Origin: Dehalococcoides mccartyi
Lineage (GTDB): Bacteria; Chloroflexota; Dehalococcoidia; UBA2979
Assembly: GCA_945865925.1 (NCBI GenBank)
Contig: CAMBFG010000003.1
Location: forward strand, 183,727 to 247,726
Length of the DNA: 64,000 nucleotides
Reading direction: 5' to 3'
Shown: positions 8,105-16,968 of the stretch, one piece after another
Layout of the letters: each line of letters begins with the position of its first letter
How positions within the stretch are numbered: position 1 is the first letter of the stretch
Translations under genes and position numbers: made by a program
Notes under the pieces: model-generated
What the model saw: only the letters and a program-made list of their open reading frames with translations
Databases searched by the model: none
What the model was told of the DNA's origin: nothing

Positions 8105-8204
8105 GATTGATGCGCGCCGAATGTGGGCGCGCCCGGCGGGACACCCGCGAGGTCTATCGAGTGATTGCGAAGCCCGACCGCGTGTCGGGCTGGGGGTGGT
8201 ACGA

Positions 8205-8414
8205 GTGACGGACATTTCAGTCGGCGACTCGGAATCGTTGGAAGCCGCCCTGCGCCGCTTCAACAAGAAGGTTCAGGCAGACGGCATCCTTACGGACGCG
8301 CGTCGGCACGAGTACTACGAGAAGCCCTCCGAGCGCCGCAAGAAGAAGGAAGCCGCCCGCCGCCGCAAGTTGCGCAAGGCTGCTGCCCGCACCGGCACGC
8401 GTCGCGACTACTAG
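8205..8414 (+). CDS. rpsU: 30S ribosomal protein S21
   Basis: The GTG at 8205 opens a 69-residue basic protein. [18 protein letters not shown] and [26 protein letters not shown] are the S21 signature. S21 binds near the 3' end of 16S rRNA in the small subunit. The longer open frame upstream is leader sequence with no S21 similarity. A GGGGGTGG purine run supplies the ribosome binding site. The gene is followed by a terminator and by yqeY, its common partner. Confidence 0.92.
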   Translation: MTDISVGDSESLEAALRRFNKKVQADGILTDARRHEYYEKPSERRKKKEAARRRKLRKAAARTGTRRDY

Positions 8415-8453
8415 TCGCAGGCCGGCAGACGCCGGGACGACCGCACGACTCGG

Positions 8454-8472
8454 ACCCCGGCTCAGCCGGGGT
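8454..8472 (+). terminator. Terminator between rpsU and yqeY
   Basis: An 8-bp stem, ACCCCGGC (8454-8461) with GCCGGGGT (8465-8472), has a 3-nt loop followed by TCGTTGTCT. It would terminate or attenuate transcription between rpsU and yqeY. Confidence 0.6.
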
Positions 8473-8504
8473 TCGTTGTCTCAGGAGTCGCTGCCTCAGG
8501 AGGA

Positions 8505-8954
8505 ATGATGGCCACCACCGAATCGATCCGCGAGGCGATGACCACCGCCTGGAAAGCCGGCGACAATGTCCGCCGCGACGCCCTCCGCCTGATGATCGCC
8601 AGCATGCACAACATGCGCATCGAACTTGGCCGCGACCTCGAAGAGGCCGACGTCACGCGTGTGCTGCAGAAGGAAGCGAAGCAACGCCGCGACTCGATCA
8701 CGGAGTACGCGAAGGCGAAGCGTCAGGACCTCGTCGACAAGGAGCAGGCCGAGCTGGACGTGATCGTGCAGTTCCTGCCGCAGCAGATGCCCGATGACGA
8801 ACTGCGCGCGATCGTGCAGTCCGTGATCGACGAGGCAGGTGCCACCAGCGTGAACGACATCGGCAAGGTGATGCGCCCGCTGATGGCGCGCCTGGCGGGA
8901 CGTGCGGACGGCACCGCCGCCAACGCGATAGCGCGCGACATCCTGCAGGGCTAG
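8505..8954 (+). CDS. yqeY: GatB/YqeY domain protein
   Basis: This 149-residue protein matches the YqeY family, free-standing relatives of the tRNA-binding tail of the GatB amidotransferase subunit. Typical elements are MKAG-like TAWKAGDNVRRDALRLMIASM near the N-terminus, QKEAKQRRDSI in the middle and QFLPQQMPDDEL with GKVMRPLMARLAGRADG towards the end. It is probably a soluble RNA-associated protein; no reaction is established. AGGAGG precedes two ATGs (8505 and 8508). rpsU-yqeY adjacency is widely conserved. Confidence 0.9.
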   Translation: MMATTESIREAMTTAWKAGDNVRRDALRLMIASMHNMRIELGRDLEEADVTRVLQKEAKQRRDSITEYAKAKRQDLVDKEQAELDVIVQFLPQQMPDDELRAIVQSVIDEAGATSVNDIGKVMRPLMARLAGRADGTAANAIARDILQG

Positions 8955-8975
8955 CGGCTACTCGAGGCGACATCC

Positions 8976-11201
8976 ATGGCCGCGCGCGCACTCCGTCCCC
9001 TCCCCGCGCAGCCGCACCGGCGACGCGGCTGGTGGTTCGGTGTCATGGTGGCGGGCCTCCTCGCACTGGCGCTCTTCCCGATCTACCCCGGCGTCCGTCC
9101 GCTGCGCGCTGGCACCATCGTTGCGCGTCCGATCCCGGCCCCCCGTGACCTCTCCTATGAGTCCGAAGTGCGCACCAACGCTGTGCGTAAGCAGGCCGCC
9201 GACGCCATCCCGGAGGTGGTCGTCCTCGACACCACCGTGCGCGACCGCCAACTCGCCGACCTCGAACGGGTGTTGCGTGAGGTAGACAAGGTGCGCCGTG
9301 ACGCCGCGCTCTCCGCCTCTGCGCGCGAGAGCGCGATCCGACGGATCCCCGGCACGACGATCTCGCAGGACTCAGGGGCTGCACTCTCGCTGTTGCCCAT
9401 CGAACGCTGGGACGCGCTGACCTCCGAGTTGCGTGCAGCGCTTGGCCGCACCCTCGTCGGTGCGGTGGCCACCTCCGAGGTCGATCAGGCGAGGAACCGC
9501 GCCGCCGACTTCTTCTCGCCCTCGCTCTCGGATGCGGAGCGGCAGGCTGCGCGCGAATTGCTCATGCCGCTCATTATCCCGACGCTCAAGGTCGATGTCG
9601 CACGCACCGAGGCGCAGCGCAAACAGGCGCGGGACAACACGCCACCCGTAAAGGTCTCTTTCACTCGCGGCGAGCCCGTCGTCGACGGTGGCGATGTGGT
9701 CGACGCGGCGGCGATCGAAGCCCTCGACCGACTGGGCGTGAACGACGGCGCGTTGCGCTGGCCGGTCGTCGCTGCGGGGGCGCTGGCCGCCGCGGTTGCG
9801 GGTGCGGTCTGCGCGTTCGTCGCACCGGCACTCGGAGCCCTCGATGGCGCGCGCCGCCGTCTGCTGTTCGCACTGTTGCTGGCGGTCGCGGTGTTCGTCG
9901 CGAAGTCGGCGACGCCGTTCCTGCTGCCGGATGACCAGCGGCGGTATCTCGCGCTCGCGCTCCCACTTGCCGCCGCGCCGGTCGCGGCGGCGCTGCTCCT
10001 GGATGCAGGCGCGGGGCTGCTCTTCGTCGGCCTGCTGGGCGTGCTGGTCGCGTTCGCCGCCGTGGCAGCCCCCGGTGAGAACCTCGGCGAAGCGAGCGCC
10101 CTCGAGGTCATCCAGTTCGCGGCCGCCATCACCGCCGGCTCGCTCGCGGCCGTCGGCGTCGTGGCACGCGGTGACCGAGGGCCTCGCCTCGTCCTCGCGG
10201 GGCTCGCGGCGGGCGCCGGCACGGCGGCGACCGCCAGCGCGCTCCTGCTGCTCGATGCGGACCGTCGGTTCGACGACCTACCGTGGTTGATCGGTGCCAG
10301 TGCCGCAGGCGCCCTCGGGACGGCTGTGCTGGCCAGTCTGGCGTTCGCGATCCTCGGGCGGATGTTCGGCATCGTCACCCGCGTGCAACTGATGGAACTC
10401 GGCCAGTTGAGCCACCCGCTGCTGCGCCGCCTCCAGGACGAGGCGCCCGGCACGTTCCAGCACGCGATGCTCGTGGGGAACCTCGCGGAGCGCGCGGCGG
10501 ACCGCATCGGCGCGGACGCGATCCTCGTGCGTGTGGGGGCGTACTACCACGACGTCGGGAAGCTGTACTCCCCCGCGTTCTTCGTGGAGAACTTCGGCGA
10601 CGACCCGAGCCCTCACGAGCACATCGATCCGATGCAGTCCAACCGCGTGATCCAGCAGCACGTCACCCAGGGCATCGAGCTCGCGCGCAAGGAACGGCTG
10701 CCCGAGGCGATCGTGCGCTTCATCCCCGAGCACCACGGCACGCGCCTCGTTGCCTACTTCTACCGGCGGGCCGCCGAGGTGCGTCCGGACATCTCGCCGG
10801 ACCTGTTCCGCTACCCCGGTCCGAAGCCGCAGAGCCGGGAGACCGCCCTCGTCATGATTGCGGACGCCTGCGAGGCGACCGTGCGCTCCATGCCGGACCG
10901 CTCCGCCGAGCGCATCCGTGAGGCCGTCGAGCGCACGATCCGCGAGCGCATCGAGGAAGGCGAACTGGACGAGTGCCCGATCTCCCTCCGCGACCTTCGG
11001 GTCGTCGCGGAGTCCTACGCCGCCACCCTCAACGCCGTCTTCCACCCCCGCGTCGAGTACCCCGAGCCGACCCGCCGCGAACTCGCCGCCCGTGGCTCCG
11101 CCCTGCCCGCTACGCCTCGCGCCGACCTCCCGAGGGACGTCATTGTCACTGACCTCCCGATCCCGCCACGTCCCGCGATCTCCGAAGACGACACCCGCTA
11201 G
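8976..11201 (+). CDS. 7TM-HD cyclic-di-AMP phosphodiesterase, PgpH/YqfF-like
   Basis: This 741-residue membrane protein has the three-part layout of PgpH: an N-terminal helix (about residues 20-40), an extracytoplasmic domain to about residue 245, seven hydrophobic segments (about 255-470) and a C-terminal HD phosphohydrolase domain. The catalytic metal motif is visible in HAMLVGNLAERAAD (near 495), YYHDVGK (near 525), and PEHHGT. In Firmicutes this family hydrolyses c-di-AMP. It directly follows yqeY, close to the rpsU-yqeY-phoH-yqfF order seen elsewhere, but phoH is absent here. Confidence 0.9.
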   Translation: MAARALRPLPAQPHRRRGWWFGVMVAGLLALALFPIYPGVRPLRAGTIVARPIPAPRDLSYESEVRTNAVRKQAADAIPEVVVLDTTVRDRQLADLERVLREVDKVRRDAALSASARESAIRRIPGTTISQDSGAALSLLPIERWDALTSELRAALGRTLVGAVATSEVDQARNRAADFFSPSLSDAERQAARELLMPLIIPTLKVDVARTEAQRKQARDNTPPVKVSFTRGEPVVDGGDVVDAAAIEALDRLGVNDGALRWPVVAAGALAAAVAGAVCAFVAPALGALDGARRRLLFALLLAVAVFVAKSATPFLLPDDQRRYLALALPLAAAPVAAALLLDAGAGLLFVGLLGVLVAFAAVAAPGENLGEASALEVIQFAAAITAGSLAAVGVVARGDRGPRLVLAGLAAGAGTAATASALLLLDADRRFDDLPWLIGASAAGALGTAVLASLAFAILGRMFGIVTRVQLMELGQLSHPLLRRLQDEAPGTFQHAMLVGNLAERAADRIGADAILVRVGAYYHDVGKLYSPAFFVENFGDDPSPHEHIDPMQSNRVIQQHVTQGIELARKERLPEAIVRFIPEHHGTRLVAYFYRRAAEVRPDISPDLFRYPGPKPQSRETALVMIADACEATVRSMPDRSAERIREAVERTIRERIEEGELDECPISLRDLRVVAESYAATLNAVFHPRVEYPEPTRRELAARGSALPATPRADLPRDVIVTDLPIPPRPAISEDDTR

Positions 11202-11223
11202 CCCCGCTCACGGCGCCGGTTCG

Positions 11224-11229
11224 TATACT
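11224..11229 (+). promoter_or_regulatory. -10 element TATACT upstream of purQ
   Basis: TATACT is the best -10 match in the gap before purQ, 39 nt upstream of its ATG. No clear -35 is seen. Confidence 0.45.
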
Positions 11230-11268
11230 GGTGATGTCTCCCCTTCGATGACTCCGCCCGAGGTGCCG

Positions 11269-11964
11269 ATGCGCGCAGCCGTCCTCGTCTTCCCCGGCAC
11301 CTGGAGCGACAACGACTGTGTGTGGGCGCTGTCGCAGGTCGGCATCGAGTCGCGCAAGGTCTGGCATCGCGAGACCCACCTCGAACCGGACGAACTCGTG
11401 GTGCTGCCCGGTGGCTTCTCCTACGGCGACTACCTGCGCACCGGGGCGATCGCGCGGTTCGCGCCGATCATGGAGTCCGTCCAGCGTCACGCCGAGGCCG
11501 GTGGCCTGGTCATCGGCATCTGCAATGGCTTCCAGATCCTGTGCGAGGCGCATCTGCTGCCCGGCGTCCTGATGCGCAACGAGTCGCTGCAGTTCCGCTG
11601 CGCGGACACCTATTGCGTCCCCGCCAACACCACCTCGCCGTTCACGCGCGGCCTCGACACCTCGCGCGGGTACCTCTTCCCGATCTCCCACGGCGAAGGC
11701 CGATACGTCGCTGATGAGGCGACCCTGAAGATGCTCGACGAAACCGACCGCGTCGCCTTCCGCTATGGCACCGCCGATGGCCGTGTGACGCCCGAGGCGA
11801 ACCCCAACGGCTCGATGGACAACATCGCCGGCATCCTGAACGAACGGGGCAACGTCCTCGGGATGATGCCGCACCCCGAACGCGCCTGTGAGCCGCTGCT
11901 TGGCCACGACGACGGCAACGCGATCTGGCGCTCCGCGCTCGCTTCGGTGGGTGTCCGGGTCTAG
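11269..11964 (+). CDS. purQ: Phosphoribosylformylglycinamidine synthase, glutaminase subunit
   Basis: PurQ is the class I glutamine amidotransferase that feeds ammonia to PurL. The 231-residue protein begins MRAAVLVFPGTWSDND. It has the nucleophile Cys in GICNGFQILCEA near residue 86 and the partner His in MMPHPERA near the end. LPGGFSYGDYLRTG is the oxyanion region. I chose ATG 11269; the long upstream extension in frame is non-homologous. It lies 3.9 kb after the bc operon, and purL follows after one intervening gene. I find no purS, the third subunit needed with a PurL of this size. Confidence 0.94.
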   Translation: MRAAVLVFPGTWSDNDCVWALSQVGIESRKVWHRETHLEPDELVVLPGGFSYGDYLRTGAIARFAPIMESVQRHAEAGGLVIGICNGFQILCEAHLLPGVLMRNESLQFRCADTYCVPANTTSPFTRGLDTSRGYLFPISHGEGRYVADEATLKMLDETDRVAFRYGTADGRVTPEANPNGSMDNIAGILNERGNVLGMMPHPERACEPLLGHDDGNAIWRSALASVGVRV

Positions 11965-11973
11965 ACCTCTACC

Positions 11974-12001
11974 TTGGGCCATCACCTCCTCGTGCTATAA
12001 G
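11974..12001 (+). promoter_or_regulatory. Promoter for the DUF4389 gene
   Basis: TTGGGC (11974-11979) and TATAAG (11996-12001) are 16 nt apart and end 57 nt before the ATG at 12059. This suggests independent expression of the membrane protein within the pur cluster. Confidence 0.45.
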
Positions 12002-12058
12002 CAGCACGGGGGAGATGCGCTGCTCACGTGGAGCAGCCATCCAGACTTGGAGTTCGTC

Positions 12059-12634
12059 ATGGCCTCAATCGACGGTGCATCCGGTGACTACCCGGTGCGG
12101 TACGCAGTTGACTACACGGAGGGGCGAGACCGCGTCTCTGTCCTCTTCCGGGTCCTGCTCATCATTCCGGCCTTCGTGCTGGCATCCGGTCTCTCAGTCG
12201 TGGGAGCGCCCGTGGCCCTCATGCTGTTGTTCCGGCACAAGTACCCGGGCTGGTGGTTCGAATGGAACCGCGAGCTGTCACGCTTCAACGCACGCCTCGG
12301 TGCCTACGCGCTGCTGCTCCGCGACGAGTACCCGTCGACCGACGAGGAGCAGTCTGTGCACCTGGCGATCGACGCTCCGGTCGCCGCGCAACTCAACCGC
12401 TGGCTCCCGCTGGTGAAGTGGCTACTGGCCTTCCCGCACTACCTCGTGCTTGCCGTCCTGTGGTTCGCGGTGCTCGTGACGACCGCAGTCGCGTGGCTGG
12501 CGATCCTGATTACCGGCAAGTACCCGCGAGGCCTCTTCGACTTCTCGGTCGGTGTCGCGCAGTGGACGAACCGCGTGATGGGCTACGCGTTCCTGCTGGT
12601 GACGGACCGCTACCCGCCCTTCTCGCTGAAGTAG
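12059..12634 (+). CDS. DUF4389 membrane protein
   Basis: This 191-residue protein contains the DUF4389 pattern twice in outline: YPVRYAVDYTEGRDRVSVLFRVLLIIPAFVL near the N-terminus, and LNRWLPLVKWLLAFPHYLVLAVLWF in the centre. Two pairs of hydrophobic segments are predicted (about residues 28-60 and 115-160). The family has no established function. ATG 12059 is preferred because GGAG precedes it and the promoter lies just upstream. Its place between purQ and purL is not mirrored by any obvious link to purine synthesis. Confidence 0.8.
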   Translation: MASIDGASGDYPVRYAVDYTEGRDRVSVLFRVLLIIPAFVLASGLSVVGAPVALMLLFRHKYPGWWFEWNRELSRFNARLGAYALLLRDEYPSTDEEQSVHLAIDAPVAAQLNRWLPLVKWLLAFPHYLVLAVLWFAVLVTTAVAWLAILITGKYPRGLFDFSVGVAQWTNRVMGYAFLLVTDRYPPFSLK

Positions 12635-12703
12635 GGCGTTCCGAGGTTGAGGGGGCCAGCCGAGGTTCGTTCCTCCCCGCTCCCCCCTCACCCCCCTCGC
12701 TGC

Positions 12704-12709
12704 TACGCT
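12704..12709 (+). promoter_or_regulatory. -10-like TACGCT before purL
   Basis: TACGCT matches the window's recurrent -10 form and lies 36 nt before the purL ATG, after a pyrimidine-rich stretch. Weak evidence without a -35. Confidence 0.35.
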
Positions 12710-12745
12710 CGGTGCATCTCCCCGTGGGTGGCATCGAGGTAGCGC

Positions 12746-14959
12746 ATGCCGGTCGACGACCGCGCCCTGCAGCAGGTAGCGATGAGCCGCGAGGAGTACC
12801 GCCGGCTCGTCGAGATGCTCGACCGTGAGCCGACCGAGGTCGAACTCGGGATGACCGGCGCGCTCTGGTCAGAGCACTGCGGCTACAAGCACTCGAGGCC
12901 GCTGTTCCACTACTTCCCTACCACGGGCCCCTTCGTCCTCACCAAGGTGGGGGAGGAGAACGCCGGCGCCATCGACCTCGGTGACGGCTGGGTCTGTGTC
13001 TTCAAGATGGAATCGCACAACCACCCGAGCGCCCTCGAGCCCTACGAGGGCGCAGCCACCGGCGTTGGCGGCATCCTGCGCGACATCTTCGCCATGGGTA
13101 TGCGCCCGGTCGCGCTGCTCGACTCGCTCCGCTTCGGCCCGCTCTCTGACCGCAACAACCGGCGGCTCTTCCGAGGCGTGGTCGCGGGCATCGGCGGCTA
13201 CGGGAACTGCGTTGGCGTCCCCACGGTGGGCGGCGAAGTGCAGATGGACGCGTCCTACAGCGGCAACCCACTCGTGAACGCGATGGCCCTCGGCATCGGG
13301 CGGCGCGAACACCTGCTGTCGGCCGCGGCGCGAGGTGTGGGCAACCCCCTCGTCCTCGTCGGCGCGGACACGGGACGCGATGGCATCCACGGCGCCACGT
13401 TCGCCTCTGTCGAACTCTCCGAGGGCTCCGACGAGCACCGTCCCGCCGTCCAGGTCGGCAACCCCTTCATGGAGAAACTCCTGATGGAGGCGTGCTGCGA
13501 ACTCGCCGAGCAGCACGGCGACTGGATCGAGGGCCTGCAGGACCTCGGCGCCGCCGGGCTCACCTCGGCCAGCGTGGAGGCGGCCAACCGCGCGGGTACC
13601 GGGATCGACATCGACATCTCGCTCGTGCCGAGGCGCGCGCAGGGGATGAACGCGTACGAAGTGATGCTCTCCGAGTCGCAGGAACGGATGCTCGTCATCC
13701 CGAAGATCGAGCACCTCGACGATGTGCTCGCGCTCTTCCGCCGCTGGGAACTGCATGCCGACGTGATCGGGCACGTTACCGGCGACCAGCTGGCCACGAT
13801 CCGCGACGGCGACACCGTCGTCGCGCGGATGCCCGTCGCGATCTTTGGCGACCCGCCGCAGTATCCGCCCGCCGGTGAGCGTCCCGCGAGCCTCGACCGG
13901 TTGCAGGCGATCGACCCCGGTGCCCAACCCGACGTCGCCGACTCCTCGGCGGCGCTGCTGCGGCTGCTCGGATCCGAGAACATCGCGAGCCGCCGCTGGA
14001 TCTTTCGGCAGTACGACCACATGGTGCAGAACAACACGATCATCCGCCCCGGCGGCGACGCCGCCGTTGTCCGCGTGCGAGGTACCTCGAAGGGTGTCGC
14101 CGTCTCCACGGACTGCAACGGCCGTTTCCTCGCCCTCGACCCACGCACCGGCGCCGCGATGGCCGTCGCCGAGGCCGCGCGCAACGTCGTCGCGACCGGC
14201 GCGACGCCAGCGGCACTCACCGACTGCCTGAACTTCGGCAACCCGGAGAAGCCAGACGTTGCATACCAACTGGAGGAGGCGATCATCGGCCTCTCCGAGG
14301 CGGCACGGGTACTCAACACGCCGGTGATCTCCGGTAACGCCTCGCTCTACAACGAGACGCCCACCGGCGCGATCATCCCCACCCCCGGCATCGGCATGGT
14401 GGGTGTGATCGAGGATGTCGCGCGCCACCTCACCATCGCGCCGCGCCCCGGCGACCTCGTGGTGTTGCTGGGCGGCCCCGTAGCGCAGCCCGCGTCGACG
14501 CTTGCCGGCTCCGAGTACCAGCACGTCGTCCACGAGACGCTCGGCGGTCGTCCGTCGATCGACCTCGACCTCGAAGCACGGGTGCAGCGCCTCGTCCTCG
14601 ACGCCCACGCCCGAGGCCTGCTCAGCGCCGCCCATGACCTCGCGGACGGCGGCCTGGCCGTCGCGGTCGCGGAGATGTGCATCGCCGCCGGTCATGGCAT
14701 CGCGGCGGGTGCCCTCGATGCCGGCGCGCGCCTCGACGCTGCGCTCTTCGGCGAGGCGCCCTCGCGCTTCCTCGTCGCCGTCCGTGACGCTGACGCCGCC
14801 GCGGCTGTTGCCACGCTCGCCTCAGCGGTGGGCGTCCCCTCGACCTCACTTGGGCGGATCGAGGGTGACGCGATTGCCCTCGGCCCCATCGCTGTCAGCC
14901 TCGCTGTCGCGCGCGGCGAGTGGGAAACCGGCCTCGAACGCGCGTTGGCGGAGGGCTAG
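12746..14959 (+). CDS. purL: Phosphoribosylformylglycinamidine synthase, large subunit
   Basis: PurL converts FGAR to FGAM with ATP and ammonia from PurQ. At 737 residues it is the short, Bacillus-type form that works with separate PurQ and PurS. GALWSEHCGYKHSRPL, FKMESHNHPSALEPYEGAATGVGGILRD and GDSLRFGPL-like regions mark the first AIR synthase-like half. NFGNPEKP and SGNASLYNET mark the second. A SnoaL-like gene follows after 2 nt. No purS frame is visible in this window. Confidence 0.95.
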   Translation: MPVDDRALQQVAMSREEYRRLVEMLDREPTEVELGMTGALWSEHCGYKHSRPLFHYFPTTGPFVLTKVGEENAGAIDLGDGWVCVFKMESHNHPSALEPYEGAATGVGGILRDIFAMGMRPVALLDSLRFGPLSDRNNRRLFRGVVAGIGGYGNCVGVPTVGGEVQMDASYSGNPLVNAMALGIGRREHLLSAAARGVGNPLVLVGADTGRDGIHGATFASVELSEGSDEHRPAVQVGNPFMEKLLMEACCELAEQHGDWIEGLQDLGAAGLTSASVEAANRAGTGIDIDISLVPRRAQGMNAYEVMLSESQERMLVIPKIEHLDDVLALFRRWELHADVIGHVTGDQLATIRDGDTVVARMPVAIFGDPPQYPPAGERPASLDRLQAIDPGAQPDVADSSAALLRLLGSENIASRRWIFRQYDHMVQNNTIIRPGGDAAVVRVRGTSKGVAVSTDCNGRFLALDPRTGAAMAVAEAARNVVATGATPAALTDCLNFGNPEKPDVAYQLEEAIIGLSEAARVLNTPVISGNASLYNETPTGAIIPTPGIGMVGVIEDVARHLTIAPRPGDLVVLLGGPVAQPASTLAGSEYQHVVHETLGGRPSIDLDLEARVQRLVLDAHARGLLSAAHDLADGGLAVAVAEMCIAAGHGIAAGALDAGARLDAALFGEAPSRFLVAVRDADAAAAVATLASAVGVPSTSLGRIEGDAIALGPIAVSLAVARGEWETGLERALAEG

Positions 14960-14961
14960 TC

Positions 14962-15345
14962 ATGGGCCAGGACGAAGACCGGATCGCGCTGCTACGAAGC
15001 CTATACGAGGCATTCAACCGCCGCGACATTGACGCCGTGATCCCGATGCTCGCACGCAACGTCGATTGGCCGAACATGATGGAACGCACCCGCGCCATCG
15101 GCCACGACGAGGTGCGCGAGTACTGGACGTACCAGTTCACCCAGATCAACCCGGATGTCCAGCCCGTCACCTTCGAGGTGGACGAGGACCGCGTCCTCGT
15201 CGCCGTCCACCAGGTCATCCGCGCCCTGGACGGCAGCATCCGCAGCAACACCCACATCGCCCACGCCTACGCCTTCGACGGCCCGCTCATCACCTCGATG
15301 CACGTGTACCCGAACATGGACGACGCCTGGGCCGGCGAGGACTAG
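14962..15345 (+). CDS. SnoaL/NTF2-like protein
   Basis: This 127-residue protein looks like a small NTF2-fold (SnoaL-like) domain: LRSLYEAFNRRDIDAVIPMLARNVDWPN at the start, then a middle YWTYQFTQINPDVQPVTFEV segment and HAYAFDGPLITSMHVYP at the end. Members are cyclases, isomerases or ligand-binding proteins, so no reaction can be assigned. ATG 14962 lies directly after the purL stop, which suggests cotranscription. A strong two-way terminator lies downstream. Confidence 0.75.
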   Translation: MGQDEDRIALLRSLYEAFNRRDIDAVIPMLARNVDWPNMMERTRAIGHDEVREYWTYQFTQINPDVQPVTFEVDEDRVLVAVHQVIRALDGSIRSNTHIAHAYAFDGPLITSMHVYPNMDDAWAGED

Positions 15346-15460
15346 GCGAGGCTCGCTGGTGAGCGAGGCCGCGCTAGAGCCGCACCGCGTCAGCCGTTGC
15401 TCGTGGGTGAGTAGCTAGTCGAACCGGTCGCGCTCGCAGACTGCGGATCGTCGAACACGA

Positions 15461-15491
15461 ATACGGGGGGTGCGATTCGCACCCCCCGTAT
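15461..15491. terminator. Bidirectional terminator
   Basis: A perfect 14-bp stem, ATACGGGGGGTGCG (15461-15474) with its complement (15478-15491), has a 3-nt loop. TTGCTTCGTT follows on the plus strand and TCGTGTTCG on the minus strand. It lies between two convergent genes and would end both transcripts. The rest of 15346-15522 shows nothing else. Confidence 0.8.
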
Positions 15492-15522
15492 TGCTTCGTT
15501 GCGGCTAGGACCGCAGCGAGGA

Positions 15523-16968
15523 CTAGTCGCGTCGGGCCATCAGGCGGGCACCGACCACGACACCCATCGCGGCGGCCAGGAGGCCGGCGAGGAGCATCGT
15601 CGGGGCGCTACCGCCATCGAGGCCGGCGTTACCGGTCTTCGCGGGGGCGGGAGCGACCGGAGCCGGAGCGGCCTGCAGGCTCGATAGAACCAGCGTGCCG
15701 GCACCAGCCGACGGGACCGCCAGCGTCGTCGGGACAACTGTCCCGTTGAAGCTGAAGGCGATCGCCTGGCCCGGAATCGTGCAGGTCACCGGGATCGTCA
15801 CCGTAGACGTGCCCGTGGCCGACAGGGTGGTCGTCGCACAGACGGTGCCGCCGACACTCGTGGTCAGGACGCCGGTCCCGGCAGGGACCGTCACCGTGAG
15901 CGGGTTCGTCGCAGCGAGGCTCGAGAGGACGAGCGAGCCGCTAGCTGTCGTGATCGTCGCCGGGACCGCAAGGGTGCCCGCCACGGCGATGTTGGAGCCA
16001 CCGGTGAACGTCAACGGCAGCCCGGGGACGCTACAAGCGGCCGCCAGCGTGATGGTGGTCGGGGTGGTCGCAGAGACCGTCCCGGTGCCACACACCGTGC
16101 TGCCGCTCATGATCGTGACAGTGCCCGCTGGCGCCATCGGCAGCGTCACCGTGACGGGCGCGGGGTTGAGGTTGGGTACGGTCACGGTGCCGCTGCCGTC
16201 AGCGCCAATCGTGGCCACGGTACCCAGCTGCTGCCCGGCCGTGTTGACGAGCGTGATGGTCCCGTTCGCCGCTGAACAAGTTTCGGGCAGGGTGACGGAA
16301 GTAGTGGCACCAGCGGCCAGTGTTGCCGTCCCACATGCCTGGCCGTTGACGCGGACCGTGATCGTGCCCGTCCCAGCAGGAAGGGTCACTACCTGCGAGG
16401 TGGTACCGGTCAGGTTCGGAAGTGTCAGTGTGCCGCCGCCAGTGGCGGGCACCGTCACCGTCGAAACAATCCCGCCGCCGGGCGTCGTGAAGGAGATCAC
16501 GGCGTTCGGGGCAGCACAGGTCGCCGGCAAGGAGATGGACGTCGAGGCCGTCGCCGACACCGTTGCGGTGCCACAGGTCTGGCCGTTCACGACCGCGTTC
16601 ACAGTGCCACTACCGCCCGGCACTGCCGGAATGGTGATCGTGACGGGGTTCGTCGGGTTCAGATTGGCGAGGGTCAGCGTGCCGCTCCCGCTCGCGGGAA
16701 CCGTCACCGTCGATCCAAGCGAGACGCCGCCGCTGTTGAAGGCGACCGTGGCCCCCGGGACGGCGCAGGTTGCGGGAAGCGTGAGTGTCGCTGTTCCGGT
16801 GGCACTGACCGTACCGGCGGTGCCGCAGGCCACGCCGTTCACTGTGGCCTGAATGGCGCCCGGTGGTCCTGAGGGAACGACCACGCTCAGGGTTGGAGTC
16901 TGTGCCGATGTCACTGTGACAATCAGGGCGCAGAGCGCGCCTGTCACCAAAGCTAGGGGACGCTTCAT
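15523..16968 (-). CDS. Secreted repeat protein with C-terminal sorting-like anchor
   Basis: This 481-residue protein has a signal peptide (about residues 1-22, ending VTSA before QTP). Five Thr/Val/Gly-rich repeats of about 75-85 residues follow. Each has a VNG-x2-CGT box, a second Cys in LPxTC, and a VPAxGxGTLTLxNL end. The paired cysteines suggest one disulfide per repeat. The tail is an Ala/Pro linker, PAKTGNAGLDGG, a hydrophobic helix of about 22 residues and RLMARRD. That order resembles an LPxTG-type sorting signal or a plain C-terminal anchor. AGGAGGG precedes the ATG. I do not recognise the repeat family; a beta-sandwich cell-surface protein is likely. Confidence 0.75.
   Translation of the reverse strand: MKRPLALVTGALCALIVTVTSAQTPTLSVVVPSGPPGAIQATVNGVACGTAGTVSATGTATLTLPATCAVPGATVAFNSGGVSLGSTVTVPASGSGTLTLANLNPTNPVTITIPAVPGGSGTVNAVVNGQTCGTATVSATASTSISLPATCAAPNAVISFTTPGGGIVSTVTVPATGGGTLTLPNLTGTTSQVVTLPAGTGTITVRVNGQACGTATLAAGATTSVTLPETCSAANGTITLVNTAGQQLGTVATIGADGSGTVTVPNLNPAPVTVTLPMAPAGTVTIMSGSTVCGTGTVSATTPTTITLAAACSVPGLPLTFTGGSNIAVAGTLAVPATITTASGSLVLSSLAATNPLTVTVPAGTGVLTTSVGGTVCATTTLSATGTSTVTIPVTCTIPGQAIAFSFNGTVVPTTLAVPSAGAGTLVLSSLQAAPAPVAPAPAKTGNAGLDGGSAPTMLLAGLLAAAMGVVVGARLMARRD

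Noticed and set aside
12869..14695. A 608-residue minus-strand frame opposite purL
   Set aside because: Antisense shadow of PurL with biased composition.
15695..16852. A 385-residue plus-strand frame opposite the surface repeat gene, with Val/Pro-rich repeats
   Set aside because: The minus frame has a signal peptide, AGGAGGG ribosome binding site, cysteine pairs and an anchor. The plus frame only mirrors the repeats.
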